Of a DNA stretch of 12,678 bases, positions 1 to 6,810 are shown one piece after another. The notes under the pieces are model-generated. The model was not told the DNA's origin, did not search any database, and saw only the letters and a list, made by a program, of their open reading frames with translations. The position numbers and the translations under genes were made by a program. This DNA comes from an uncultured Bacillota bacterium (lineage in GTDB: Bacteria > Bacillota > Clostridia > Christensenellales > UBA1242). Each line of letters opens with the position of its first letter. Positions within the stretch are counted from its first letter, which is position 1. The DNA is taken from positions 1 to 12,678 of the forward strand of contig CAMEKL010000006.1 in the NCBI GenBank assembly GCA_945921365.1. Reading direction: 5' to 3'.

Positions 1-2
1 CA

Positions 3-698
3 GCAACATACATAAGCGCTGTAAAACCATGCTATGACAAATTTAATATTCCATTTTTTCCAAACAGTTTAGTAATTGAATATAGAGTTCCTGTTGTTCT
101 TGGCAAAAAAATCCAAGGAAAAACATCACTTTGGTGCGTTGTTCTCCACTGCAGTGGAAAACCATCAAGCAAAAAACTTGGCTCTGTTGATAAAACATTC
201 AGTCAAGGAATGGGAGTAATCAAAAAGTTTAATCAAGAATATGGAATGAATATTTCTCCAGATTATATAATTGGTGGTCATTTCCACGCAAATGCAGATG
301 CAGATTATGTTGTTGAAAAAACAATTTACAACGAAAAAGGAAAGGCAACTGGAACATATCTTCAAACTATCAAAGTTAGAAGTGGCGCAACGCTTCAAAG
401 CAGTAATTCAAGTTCATTTAACAGGTCTTTCCCAGAAATTTTATATCCTAACTTAACTCAATATGACATTCATTTTGTTAAGAACACCGAATTTAATGAA
501 AACACATTTAATAGATTTCCTAAATACATTCCAATTTCAACTGAATTCCCAATTTTAAACAAAAATGCTCAACTCTCAAAAGCGGCAAAAGAATATATGT
601 CAGTAAGGAAAGACCACGATTTTTCAGCTTTAATTGAAGACACATATAAAAATAGCAATATTAAATCTCTAACAGAAAATTTTGAAAAAGGAATATAG
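3..698 (+). CDS. Calcineurin-like metallophosphoesterase, C-terminal part (5' end outside window)
   Basis: The frame is open from the window edge, giving 231 residues from the first whole codon, so the N-terminus with the first metal-binding motifs is missing. Visible residues fit the second half of a calcineurin-like phosphoesterase: a strand ending in a histidine (VVLHCSG, His at about residue 49, bases 147-149), then a strand leading to GGHFHA (residues 91-96, bases 273-290), the family's GHxH metal-binding motif. The roughly 135 residues after it are polar and not recognised. By family knowledge it would be a two-metal phosphodiesterase or phosphomonoesterase; the substrate cannot be told. 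An internal ATG at 210 is not a credible start, because it would cut off the His strand. The next gene starts 5 bases after the stop and encodes a degenerate relative, so the two probably act together. No signal peptide can be assessed. Confidence 0.8.
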   Translation, partial: ATYISAVKPCYDKFNIPFFPNSLVIEYRVPVVLGKKIQGKTSLWCVVLHCSGKPSSKKLGSVDKTFSQGMGVIKKFNQEYGMNISPDYIIGGHFHANADADYVVEKTIYNEKGKATGTYLQTIKVRSGATLQSSNSSSFNRSFPEILYPNLTQYDIHFVKNTEFNENTFNRFPKYIPISTEFPILNKNAQLSKAAKEYMSVRKDHDFSALIEDTYKNSNIKSLTENFEKGI

Positions 699-703
699 AA
701 GAT

Positions 704-1942
704 ATGGACGGATATAAGAACAATGCACAAAAAATCAATGCTCTTTGGGAAAAATGGTATCCTGCAACAAGTGATAAGCCATTCATTGGAAGAACAAACC
801 TTGACATGAACTCAGTTGTTGAAATGGCGTCACTTGGAACAATTCCAAATTATATTGAAGAAATCAAAAGTAAACAAACTGAAAGAATTAGTGATGTTGA
901 AATAGTTTTAAATAATAACGAAGAGTCGTTACAAGCGGTTTTCTGGTATAACACTGGAACTTTTGACACATCAAACTATCAAGCTGGTTTGATTGATAAT
1001 AGTTATAGAGATGATTTAAAAAGAGATATTACGCGTTTTAATAATGATGTTGGAAGAACTGTTGTGTTTATGACTGGCAACCTTATTGGTAAAGAATGGG
1101 GACTTAATCACCTTATTAAAGCAGCAATTAAAGTTTGCACGGATACTTCACTGGAAGAAAAAGAAGAAGAGGGTGAAAAAAGCCCTATAAGAATCCTATT
1201 CTTTGGTCTTAAGAAGCGTATTGACAAAATTATAAAAGATGTTAAATTCTGCCTTAACAATGGAGCTGAAGAAGTTTGTTTAATGAAAGGTGAAGAAGAA
1301 TTTGAAGTTCTTAAAAAGCTTGGGATTGATGTTCTTGGCGAAATTAAAAACTTCTTTAAAGATGACAACAGAGTTAAATATATAAGCGAAGGAACAGAAA
1401 CAAGAATTAACATCATTAAAAAGCAAAAAGGCAAACCAACTTTATATAATGTTATTAAAATTAAAACAAATAATTCTTCAAAGAGTGACAATGTTGCCGT
1501 TATGGAAAAATTTAAAGAAAACCTATATGAAACAAAGCCAGATGCAACATTCATCTGCGGAGGAAACTACACTGCTTCAATTAAAAATGAAAACACATTT
1601 TTCCCTTCTGGGCAACTTAACTTTATGAACGCAAGAAAAGGTTCTAACCCATACTTTATGTTCAATGAAGGAAACATATTTAAAATCTACCCTGAAGACA
1701 CACACAGTTTAACAGTTGTTAAAGGTGGACAAGAACTTTATGAAGATAGTGCGTTGTTAATCAATGAAACATACAAGAAAAAAAAGCTTAACGAAGCGCT
1801 TGGCAACTATATCAAAACAAGAATTGATGACAAGATTGCAAAAATGATGAGCGAAAAAGTTCCACTTGTTAGAGTTAAATCAGTAAAAACAAAAACAGAA
1901 GAAAACACAACTTCAAAAGGAGTAGACAATGGAAAAGAATAG
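704..1942 (+). CDS. Metallophosphoesterase-like protein with substituted catalytic motifs (probable pseudo-enzyme)
   Basis: This 412-residue soluble protein has no signal peptide or membrane segment. Its fold appears to match the preceding gene. The stretch KKQKGKPTLYNV then NNSSK (residues 239-260) lines up with KKIQGKTSLWCV then KPSSK upstream, and CGGNYTA (285-291) lines up with the active-site GGHFHA. The metal ligands seem replaced throughout: TGNLIG (124-129) where families have GDxxx, GEEE (196-199) in a LMKG-EEF-VLKKLGID context where GNHE is expected, a Lys/Thr stretch in place of the His strand, and NYT in place of HFH. I infer a catalytically dead paralogue that could scaffold or regulate the active partner, or bind nucleic acid. 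An acidic linker lies at 150-159, and the last 40 residues are basic and polar. ATG 704 follows the previous stop by 5 bases, with a weak AAAAAGGA at 685-692. Its 3' end overlaps the next gene by 14 bases. Confidence 0.75.
   Translation: MDGYKNNAQKINALWEKWYPATSDKPFIGRTNLDMNSVVEMASLGTIPNYIEEIKSKQTERISDVEIVLNNNEESLQAVFWYNTGTFDTSNYQAGLIDNSYRDDLKRDITRFNNDVGRTVVFMTGNLIGKEWGLNHLIKAAIKVCTDTSLEEKEEEGEKSPIRILFFGLKKRIDKIIKDVKFCLNNGAEEVCLMKGEEEFEVLKKLGIDVLGEIKNFFKDDNRVKYISEGTETRINIIKKQKGKPTLYNVIKIKTNNSSKSDNVAVMEKFKENLYETKPDATFICGGNYTASIKNENTFFPSGQLNFMNARKGSNPYFMFNEGNIFKIYPEDTHSLTVVKGGQELYEDSALLINETYKKKKLNEALGNYIKTRIDDKIAKMMSEKVPLVRVKSVKTKTEENTTSKGVDNGKE
1915..1922 (+). promoter_or_regulatory. Ribosome binding site of the zinc-ribbon gene, inside the upstream coding region
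   Basis: AAAAGGAG sits 6 bases before ATG 1929 and lies within the end of the preceding reading frame. It fixes the start codon and supports the overlapping gene as real. Confidence 0.75.
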
Positions 1943-2147
1943 ATGCGAAAAATGCGGTAAAATTCTTGAAAATTCTAACTTTTGTCCAGAGTGTGGAAAT
2001 GCAATAAGTGAAATTGCTCAAACACTTAAACAAGAAAATGAAATAAACGTTAAGCTTGAAACAATTAGAGATATGATTGCACTAACAAAAGATGTTGAAA
2101 CTCTTAGAATGTTAAAAGCATATGCAAAAAATATTTTAAAAAAATAA
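1929..2147 (+). CDS. Small zinc-ribbon protein with C-terminal helix
   Basis: This 72-residue protein carries an N-terminal zinc ribbon: Cys6-x2-Cys9-Gly then Phe-Cys19-Pro-x-Cys22-Gly, the classic CxxCG...FCPxCG zinc_ribbon_2 pattern. Residues 28-72 form a charged, probably helical or coiled-coil tail ending in KNILKK. Such mini-proteins commonly act as protein-protein or nucleic-acid adaptors; no enzymatic role is implied. The ATG lies inside the last codons of the phosphoesterase-like gene, overlapping it by 14 bases in another frame, with a strong AAAAGGAG at 1915-1922 and a 6-base spacer. The two are therefore translationally coupled and probably made together. It is the last gene before a terminator. 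The partners are inferred from the overlap; the zinc site is seen directly. Confidence 0.8.
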   Translation: MEKNRCEKCGKILENSNFCPECGNAISEIAQTLKQENEINVKLETIRDMIALTKDVETLRMLKAYAKNILKK

Positions 2148-2152
2148 TTATT

Positions 2153-2178
2153 AAAAAACACCAAAATTGGTGTTTTTT
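2153..2178. terminator. Bidirectional rho-independent terminator between convergent genes
   Basis: A perfect 12-bp inverted repeat (AAAAAACACCAA, 2-base centre, TTGGTGTTTTTT) sits between the zinc-ribbon stop (2147) and the rarA stop (2177-2179). The A tract on one side and T tract on the other give a U run after the ACACC/GGTGT core on either strand. The hairpin runs into the rarA stop codon, so one element serves both transcripts. Confidence 0.85.
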
Positions 2179-3412
2179 AATTTTTTGTTTCTTTTCTTAC
2201 AAAATATTTCCTATCTTTCAAACTATTTGGCAAATACTGCTGTTGTACATATCCTCCATAATCGTGTGGATATTTGTATTTCTTGCTTGCTTCAGTGTGA
2301 TTTTTTAAATAATCTGGAATATTGTCATCTGGATGGTTTTTTGCGTCATCCTGAGCCATATTCATTGCTGTTACTACCCTATTATCTTTTGGAGATTCAC
2401 AAACATAAATTATCGCTTGCGTGAGCGCTAAATTTCCTTCTGGCATTCCAAGATTATCAAGCGCATATAAACTTGCACAGGCTTGAAGAAGTGCTTGAGG
2501 AGCAGATAGCCCAACGTCTTCTGATGCATGTGCTATTGTTCTTCGTGCAAGAACCTGTGGTTCTACTCCTGCTTCAATGAGCCTATTGGCATAATATAGT
2601 GCCGCAGTTGAATCGCTTCCCCTTAAACTTTTACAAAATGCACTGAGCAAATGATAATATAAGTCTTCATCAAGACTTAGTGCTTTTTTTTGAAGACATT
2701 CAGATGCAATTTCTTTTGTTATAACAATTTCTCCGTTTTCGTTTGTTTGAGTTGTTATAACTCCAATTTCCAAGCCATTAAGTGCGCTTCTAACATCACC
2801 ACAGCTTGCATCTGCAAAATAAGAGAGTGCATCACTGTCAATTTTTATATTATGTATTTTTAAATTGACATCTTCATTTAAAGCTCTTTGAAGAACAAGT
2901 TTTATATCTTCCGCACTGATTTTTTTAAATTCAAAAACTGAACAACGAGAAACAATCGCCCTTGTCATGCTGTAGCTTGGATTTTCAGTTGTGCAACCAA
3001 TAAAGTTGATATATCCATTTTCAAGTGCGGCAAGAAGTGAATCACTTTGTGCTTTGCTCCATCTATGGCATTCGTCAAGAAGAAGATATGTTTGTTTGCC
3101 ATAAAGTTCAAACTCACTTTTTGCTTTTTCAATCACACCTTTAACATCTGCAACTCCGCTTGAAATTGCATTTAATTTAACAAAGTTTGAATTACTTGTA
3201 TCAGCAATAATTCTTGCAAGTGTTGTTTTTCCTGTTCCAGGTGGTCCAAAAAAAATCACGCTTGGAACACGCTTTGCTTCAATGAGTCTTCTAAGAAGTT
3301 TGCCGTCACCCAAAATATGTTTCTGACCAACAAAGTTATTTAAAGAATTGGGTCTCATTCTCTCAGCAAGTGGCTTTTTGTCATTATGTAAATTTTCAAA
3401 TAAATTCTGCAT
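2177..3412 (-). CDS. rarA: Replication-associated recombination AAA+ ATPase RarA/MgsA
   Basis: This 411-residue protein is full length for the RarA/MgsA/WRNIP1 family. In order: an N-terminal segment with PLAERMRP and NFVGQKHIL (16-34), Walker A GPPGTGKTT (56-64), Walker B LLLDECHRW (110-118, more often DEIHRF), sensor 1 CTTENPS (140-146), an SRC arginine-finger motif (155-157), sensor 2 GDVRSALN (205-212), then the RarA clamp-loader-like C-terminus ending in the typical KYPHDYGG...QQYLP region. The family forms cytosolic tetramers, acts at stalled forks and ssDNA gaps, and interacts with SSB in studied species. The start ATG at 3410-3412 follows GGAG (3421-3424) with an 8-base spacer. It has its own promoter, so it need not depend on the gene upstream. 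Ile to Cys in the Walker B box is unusual but leaves the DE pair intact. Confidence 0.95.
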   Translation of the reverse strand: MQNLFENLHNDKKPLAERMRPNSLNNFVGQKHILGDGKLLRRLIEAKRVPSVIFFGPPGTGKTTLARIIADTSNSNFVKLNAISSGVADVKGVIEKAKSEFELYGKQTYLLLDECHRWSKAQSDSLLAALENGYINFIGCTTENPSYSMTRAIVSRCSVFEFKKISAEDIKLVLQRALNEDVNLKIHNIKIDSDALSYFADASCGDVRSALNGLEIGVITTQTNENGEIVITKEIASECLQKKALSLDEDLYYHLLSAFCKSLRGSDSTAALYYANRLIEAGVEPQVLARRTIAHASEDVGLSAPQALLQACASLYALDNLGMPEGNLALTQAIIYVCESPKDNRVVTAMNMAQDDAKNHPDDNIPDYLKNHTEASKKYKYPHDYGGYVQQQYLPNSLKDRKYFVRKETKN

Positions 3413-3448
3413 TAAAATTTCTCCAAAAATTAAGTTTTTTCATGAAGA

Positions 3449-3477
3449 ATTCTATCACAAAGAAAAAAAATTAACAA
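3449..3477 (-). promoter_or_regulatory. Housekeeping-type promoter of rarA
   Basis: On the minus strand TTGTTA (3472-3477) and TAGAAT (3449-3454) are separated by 17 bases, a good SigA-like pair. Transcription would start near 3442, about 30 bases before the rarA ATG. The -35 box overlaps the end of the unknown gene upstream (stop at 3471-3473). This could uncouple rarA from that gene, for which no terminator is seen here. Confidence 0.6.
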
Positions 3478-4910
3478 CAATAAATCTCCTTTTTGCCATT
3501 AACTTTTTTTAAATCTATTTCTTTCAAATTAACATATTCAATGTTGTCAATTATGATTTTATTTGAAAAATTTTTCTGCTTTTTTATTGTGAAAATTTCC
3601 CCAACAAAAACAAATGTAAGAGAAAAAGTGAAATTTGCTTTTAAGAGTTTCTCAATATTTAAAATTCCATTACTTAAATGTAATCCTAAAATATCATGAA
3701 GAAAGCTGAGATAGTATTCTCCCAATTTATTCTTTTTAAGGTTAAAAAAATAATCAAAACTTGTGCATTTTTTGTTTATACATATATCATTAAAAACACA
3801 CTTAATAAAAGATTTCTTTATTTCATAATTTAAATTATTACACGTTAAATTTTGAAATTCAACATTAAAAAATTTATTTAAAGAGCAAAACAAATTAAGT
3901 TTAAATTGTTTTAACTCTCCAAAAATATTTTCAAATTTGTAATCACTTCTTATGCATGAAATTGAATATGTTTGATTGATTTTTGCAAAAAAATTAAAAA
4001 AAACAATCAAAAAACACTTTTTTTTATATTTTTTAATGCAAAAGTCAAAGTTTTTGTCTGAAAAATTAAAAAACTGCTTTTTTAAATTTAAATAACAAAC
4101 TTCAATTTTTTCTTTCTCTCTTTTAATATTTAACACATCGTCTTCAAGTTGTAAACAAAATTCAATTTCGTGTTTTTTTGATTTTGCAAATTTTAAATTC
4201 GCATCAACATATAGGTTAAAGTTTGAAAAAGTTAAGATATTTTCATCTTGTTTTGGAAACAAAATTTTTGAACTAACTATCTCACACTCGCTTCTAATTT
4301 CTTCTGATCTAAAAAATAGGTTTTTAAATTTATAGTTTTCAACTTTTTTCCCATCAACAAAAATGCCTTCACGAACCTTTTCACAATCGCCAGGATAATT
4401 TATATTTAGTTTGTTAATTTCAAAAAGAAGATTACTATTTATATCGCTTTCTAAAAAAACTTTAACATTTTTTAATCTTAAATTTAAAAGAAAATTTTCA
4501 ATTTTTTTTCTTATTTCAATTTTCGAAAGAAAAACAACAAGCAAAAACTCATTTTCAAAACTGAGTTTTCTAAGCGAAAGCAATTGTGCTTTTTGATTTA
4601 TTGTAAACTCTTTTAATTCAATTTTAAAAATTGGCTTTGTGAAATCAACATTACATTTTTCTAAGAGTGAAGTGTTAACATCTTTAAACAATTTTAAAGT
4701 GTTAGATTCCAATCTTTTTTTACATTCAAAATAATATTTCTTATCTAAAATATATAAGAAAAACTCACCACTAAAAATTTTAGCACGCTTTACAAGACAT
4801 TTTTTCTTTATAAGAATATCAATTTTGCTTTTTAAAAACAAATTTTTAACGCCAAGCAAAAAAAACAATACTGATAAAAAAACGCATGATACAAGTGTAA
4901 AAATTTTCAT
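3471..4910 (-). CDS. Unknown membrane-anchored protein downstream of spoVM
   Basis: I do not recognise this 479-residue protein. One hydrophobic segment (about residues 4-21) follows only Met-Lys and is followed by a dense basic stretch (Lys/Arg from 22 to 44). By the positive-inside rule this suggests the bulk faces the cytoplasm, although a signal-anchor with an outside body cannot be excluded. The rest is rich in Phe, Lys, Asn, Ile and Leu, looks strand-rich, and holds 18 cysteines, including the C-terminal Tyr-Cys-Cys; that many fits a reducing compartment better than an extracellular one. No catalytic motif is visible. ATG 4910 is the only start after an in-frame stop at 4962-4964, and it lacks a clear ribosome binding site. 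It begins 28 bases after the spoVM stop on the same strand, with no terminator between. A sporulation role in the mother cell is therefore inferred from position, not homology. Confidence 0.7.
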   Translation of the reverse strand: MKIFTLVSCVFLSVLFFLLGVKNLFLKSKIDILIKKKCLVKRAKIFSGEFFLYILDKKYYFECKKRLESNTLKLFKDVNTSLLEKCNVDFTKPIFKIELKEFTINQKAQLLSLRKLSFENEFLLVVFLSKIEIRKKIENFLLNLRLKNVKVFLESDINSNLLFEINKLNINYPGDCEKVREGIFVDGKKVENYKFKNLFFRSEEIRSECEIVSSKILFPKQDENILTFSNFNLYVDANLKFAKSKKHEIEFCLQLEDDVLNIKREKEKIEVCYLNLKKQFFNFSDKNFDFCIKKYKKKCFLIVFFNFFAKINQTYSISCIRSDYKFENIFGELKQFKLNLFCSLNKFFNVEFQNLTCNNLNYEIKKSFIKCVFNDICINKKCTSFDYFFNLKKNKLGEYYLSFLHDILGLHLSNGILNIEKLLKANFTFSLTFVFVGEIFTIKKQKNFSNKIIIDNIEYVNLKEIDLKKVNGKKEIYCC

Positions 4911-4938
4911 ATGTAGATTTTTAACATAAAAAACTTTT

Positions 4939-5010
4939 TTAATCTTTCTTAACGAATGGCTTTAAGAAAAAAGAAATAAATTTTGGCAGTTTAATACAAA
5001 TTATTCTCAT
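4939..5010 (-). CDS. spoVM: Stage V sporulation protein SpoVM (23 residues)
   Basis: This tiny gene encodes a 23-residue peptide starting MRIICIKLPKF and ending FVKKD. From memory, Bacillus subtilis SpoVM is 26 residues, starts MKFYTIKLPKF and ends RKD, so residues 6-11 (IKLPKF) match at identical positions, as do the basic residue 2 and the C-terminal K-D. Pro9, known to matter for curvature sensing, is kept. The remainder is an amphipathic, basic and aromatic helix three residues shorter than the B. subtilis peptide. In studied species SpoVM inserts shallowly in the outer forespore membrane, anchors SpoIVA to build the coat basement layer, and is a substrate and inhibitor of FtsH. The start is set by a near-perfect GGAGGA at 5015-5020. 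It is transcribed away from the ABC transporter operon and is followed after 28 bases by an unknown membrane protein gene. Confidence 0.87.
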   Translation of the reverse strand: MRIICIKLPKFISFFLKPFVKKD

Positions 5011-5014
5011 TTTA

Positions 5015-5020
5015 TCCTCC
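5015..5020 (-). promoter_or_regulatory. Strong ribosome binding site of spoVM
   Basis: On the minus strand GGAGGA precedes ATG 5010 by about 4-5 bases (GGAGGATAAAATG). This is the best Shine-Dalgarno match in the window and is the evidence that the 23-codon frame is translated. Confidence 0.85.
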
Positions 5021-5030
5021 AATATTACTC

Positions 5031-5039
5031 TATATTATG
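5031..5039 (-). promoter_or_regulatory. Candidate mother-cell sigma -10 element (SigE/SigK-like) of spoVM
   Basis: On the minus strand CATAATATA fits the SigK -10 pattern CATANNNTA and partly fits the SigE pattern CATACAxT. A start near 5024 would leave a leader of only about 14 bases, including the ribosome binding site. An AC dinucleotide stands 18 bases upstream, slightly beyond the SigK spacing. No convincing TTGACA-like box sits at the SigA distance. B. subtilis spoVM is mother-cell expressed under SigE. The assignment is tentative. Confidence 0.35.
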
Positions 5040-5063
5040 TTAAGAAAAATAACTTTTGTTACT

Positions 5064-5092
5064 TTCACATTTTTTAGCAAAAAACATAAAAT
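5064..5092 (+). promoter_or_regulatory. SigA-type promoter of the ABC transporter operon
   Basis: TTCACA (5064-5069) and TAAAAT (5087-5092) are spaced by 17 bases, each one mismatch from consensus. The start would be near 5099, giving a leader of about 25 bases. That is too short for a TPP, SAM or other riboswitch, so control by such an element looks excluded here. Confidence 0.65.
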
Positions 5093-5123
5093 GCAATATA
5101 ACAAAAAAATCAAAGGATAAAAC

Positions 5124-5918
5124 ATGAAAAAGGAAATTCTTAAATTTGAAAACATCAATTTAATATATCACACGAACCAAGGAGAAACACTTGCACTAAA
5201 AGATGTTAATTTTTCTGTTTATGATGGCGAATTTATCGCAATTGTTGGCCCTTCTGGTTGTGGAAAAACAACAATTCTTTCGCTAATTAGCGGAATCTTA
5301 ACCCCAACAAGTGGAAAAATTTATATTGATGGAGAGGAAACTAGAAAGGCACAAAAGAAAAATTTAAACTCAAACATAGGATATATGTTTCAAAAAGACC
5401 ACCTTTTTGAATGGCGAAACATTTGGAAGAATGTCACACTTGGAATTGAACTACAAAAAAAGAAAAAAGACGAAAACCTTTTAAAAACAGCAGATAACCT
5501 TTTAAACAAATATGGACTTTCTCAATTTAAGAACAGCAAGCCAAGTGAACTTTCTGGAGGAATGAGACAGCGTGCAGCACTAATTAGAACTCTTGCGCTA
5601 AACCCAAAACTTCTTCTTCTTGATGAGCCTTTTTCTGCGCTTGATTTTCAAACTAGGTTAAACGTTTGTGACAATGTTTATGAGATTATCAAAAACGAAA
5701 AGAAAACGGCAATACTTGTTACTCATGACATCTCAGAAGCTGTCAGCCTAGCTGACAGAGTTATTATTCTATCAACAAGACCAGGAACAGTTAAAAAGGA
5801 AGTTGAAATTCATTTGGAAAAATATAAAACACCACTTAAAAAACGTGAGAGCAAAGAATCACACGATTATTTTGATGAAATTTGGAAAGAACTTGTTATT
5901 TATGATAAAAAGGAGTGA
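5124..5918 (+). CDS. ABC transporter ATP-binding protein, SsuB/TauB/ThiZ (nitrate/sulfonate/taurine-type) family
   Basis: This 264-residue ATPase has all the family motifs: Walker A GPSGCGKTT (42-50), Q-loop Gln90 (YMFQKD), signature LSGGMRQR (143-150), Walker B LLLLDEP (163-169), D-loop SALD (171-174) and H-loop His201 (VTHD). The sequence after the Q-loop (LFEWRNIWKNVTLGIE) and the ending of the nucleotide domain (VIILSTRPGTVKKEVEI) are typical of the importer subfamily that energises uptake of nitrate, aliphatic sulfonates, taurine, thiamine precursors (HMP) or riboflavin. The substrate cannot be chosen from the ATPase. It would sit on the cytoplasmic face, paired with the permease that begins 3 bases after its stop. 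AAAGGA at 5112-5117 fixes the start. There is nothing broken or missing. Confidence 0.93.
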   Translation: MKKEILKFENINLIYHTNQGETLALKDVNFSVYDGEFIAIVGPSGCGKTTILSLISGILTPTSGKIYIDGEETRKAQKKNLNSNIGYMFQKDHLFEWRNIWKNVTLGIELQKKKKDENLLKTADNLLNKYGLSQFKNSKPSELSGGMRQRAALIRTLALNPKLLLLDEPFSALDFQTRLNVCDNVYEIIKNEKKTAILVTHDISEAVSLADRVIILSTRPGTVKKEVEIHLEKYKTPLKKRESKESHDYFDEIWKELVIYDKKE

Positions 5919-5921
5919 CAA

Positions 5922-6773
5922 ATGAAAAAAATTTTAAAATTCTTTAACTTTAAAGAAAAAATTAGGAAAAAGAAACAAATAAAACTTAATTATTCAAAAG
6001 AACATTTAAAATTTTTAAAGAAAAATAAAACAAATAAATTGATAACTCATTCTATAAGAATTTTAATTTTAGTTGCAATCTTTGGATTTTGGGAGTTATT
6101 TACGAGAGTTGGAATCCTTGACCCTTTCTTCGTTAGTTCCCCTTCAAGAATGATTGAGACCATTAAAAGTTTAAACTCTACTGGCGAGCTTTTCACACAC
6201 ATTTCTATAACACTTTACGAAACTGTTATTGGCTTCGTTCTTGCAACTGGAATTGGGTATCTATTTGCCGTTCTTCTTTGGTGGAGCGAAAAGCTTAGAA
6301 ATGTGCTTGACCCCTACATTGTTGTGTTAAACAGTTTGCCAAAAATTGCACTTGGACCAATCATCATAATTTGGGTTGGCGCTGGAACAAAAGCAATTAT
6401 TGTTATGTGCATTTTAATCTGTGTGATTATAACAACACTTTCAATATTGGGTTCTTTCCTTTCCTGTGATAAAGATAAAATTCTTCTAATGAAATCAATG
6501 AATGCTAGAAAGCATCAAATTTTCTTTAAACTTATTATTCCAAATTCAATGCCAGATTTTATCTCTGTTCTAAAAATCAACGTTGGCATGAGTTGGGTCG
6601 GAACAATTATGGGAGAATATCTCGTTTCGAAAGCTGGGCTTGGATATTTAATTGTGTATGGCGGAACAGTTTTTAAACTTGACCTTGTTATGACAAGCAC
6701 TGTGATTTTATGTTTCCTTGCTGGTCTGATGTATTTCATTGTTAGCAGAATTGAAGCACACTTTAAAAAATAA
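5922..6773 (+). CDS. ABC transporter permease, SsuC/TauC/ThiX-type
   Basis: This 283-residue inner-membrane importer subunit (BPD_transp_1 fold) begins with a very basic cytoplasmic extension (residues 1-44, about one third Lys/Arg). Hydrophobic spans follow near 45-62, 97-119, 132-153, 156-180, 216-235 and 256-277. The coupling (EAA-type) loop is seen as KSMNARKHQIFFKLIIP at 191-207, contacting the ATPase; the usual small-residue Gly is replaced. WVGTIMGEYLVSKAGLGYLI (225-244) is characteristic of the nitrate/sulfonate/HMP permease group. The start is set by AAAAAGGAG (5907-5915), which overlaps the ATPase stop codon, so the pair is translationally coupled. The single permease presumably works as a homodimer. 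No substrate-binding protein gene follows; the operon ends at a terminator. Confidence 0.92.
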   Translation: MKKILKFFNFKEKIRKKKQIKLNYSKEHLKFLKKNKTNKLITHSIRILILVAIFGFWELFTRVGILDPFFVSSPSRMIETIKSLNSTGELFTHISITLYETVIGFVLATGIGYLFAVLLWWSEKLRNVLDPYIVVLNSLPKIALGPIIIIWVGAGTKAIIVMCILICVIITTLSILGSFLSCDKDKILLMKSMNARKHQIFFKLIIPNSMPDFISVLKINVGMSWVGTIMGEYLVSKAGLGYLIVYGGTVFKLDLVMTSTVILCFLAGLMYFIVSRIEAHFKK

Positions 6774-6810
6774 AAGCATTAAAACTTTCAAAAATCCAAA
6801 ATTTAAGCAT

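Noticed and set aside
165-398. Minus-strand frame opposite the first gene
   Set aside because: It is antisense to a frame with the GGHFHA motif; its Cys/Ile-rich composition is an antisense artefact.
210-698. ATG 210 as the start of the first gene
   Set aside because: The same frame is open to the window edge and codes for the conserved histidine strand upstream of 210, so the gene is longer.
1108-1554. Open frame of 148 codons on the minus strand
   Set aside because: It lies opposite the phosphoesterase-like gene, is Leu/Ser/Phe-rich in the way antisense of AT-rich coding DNA is, and has no domain.
2167-2424. Plus-strand frame of 85 codons
   Set aside because: It is the reverse of the rarA C-terminus, which is well conserved, and overlaps the terminator.
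3061-3075. DECH motif suggesting a DExH helicase
   Set aside because: It is the Walker B box of RarA within an otherwise complete AAA+ motif set; no helicase motifs follow.
5093-5123. TPP or other riboswitch before the transporter operon
   Set aside because: The leader from the likely start is only about 25 bases and has no conserved riboswitch core.
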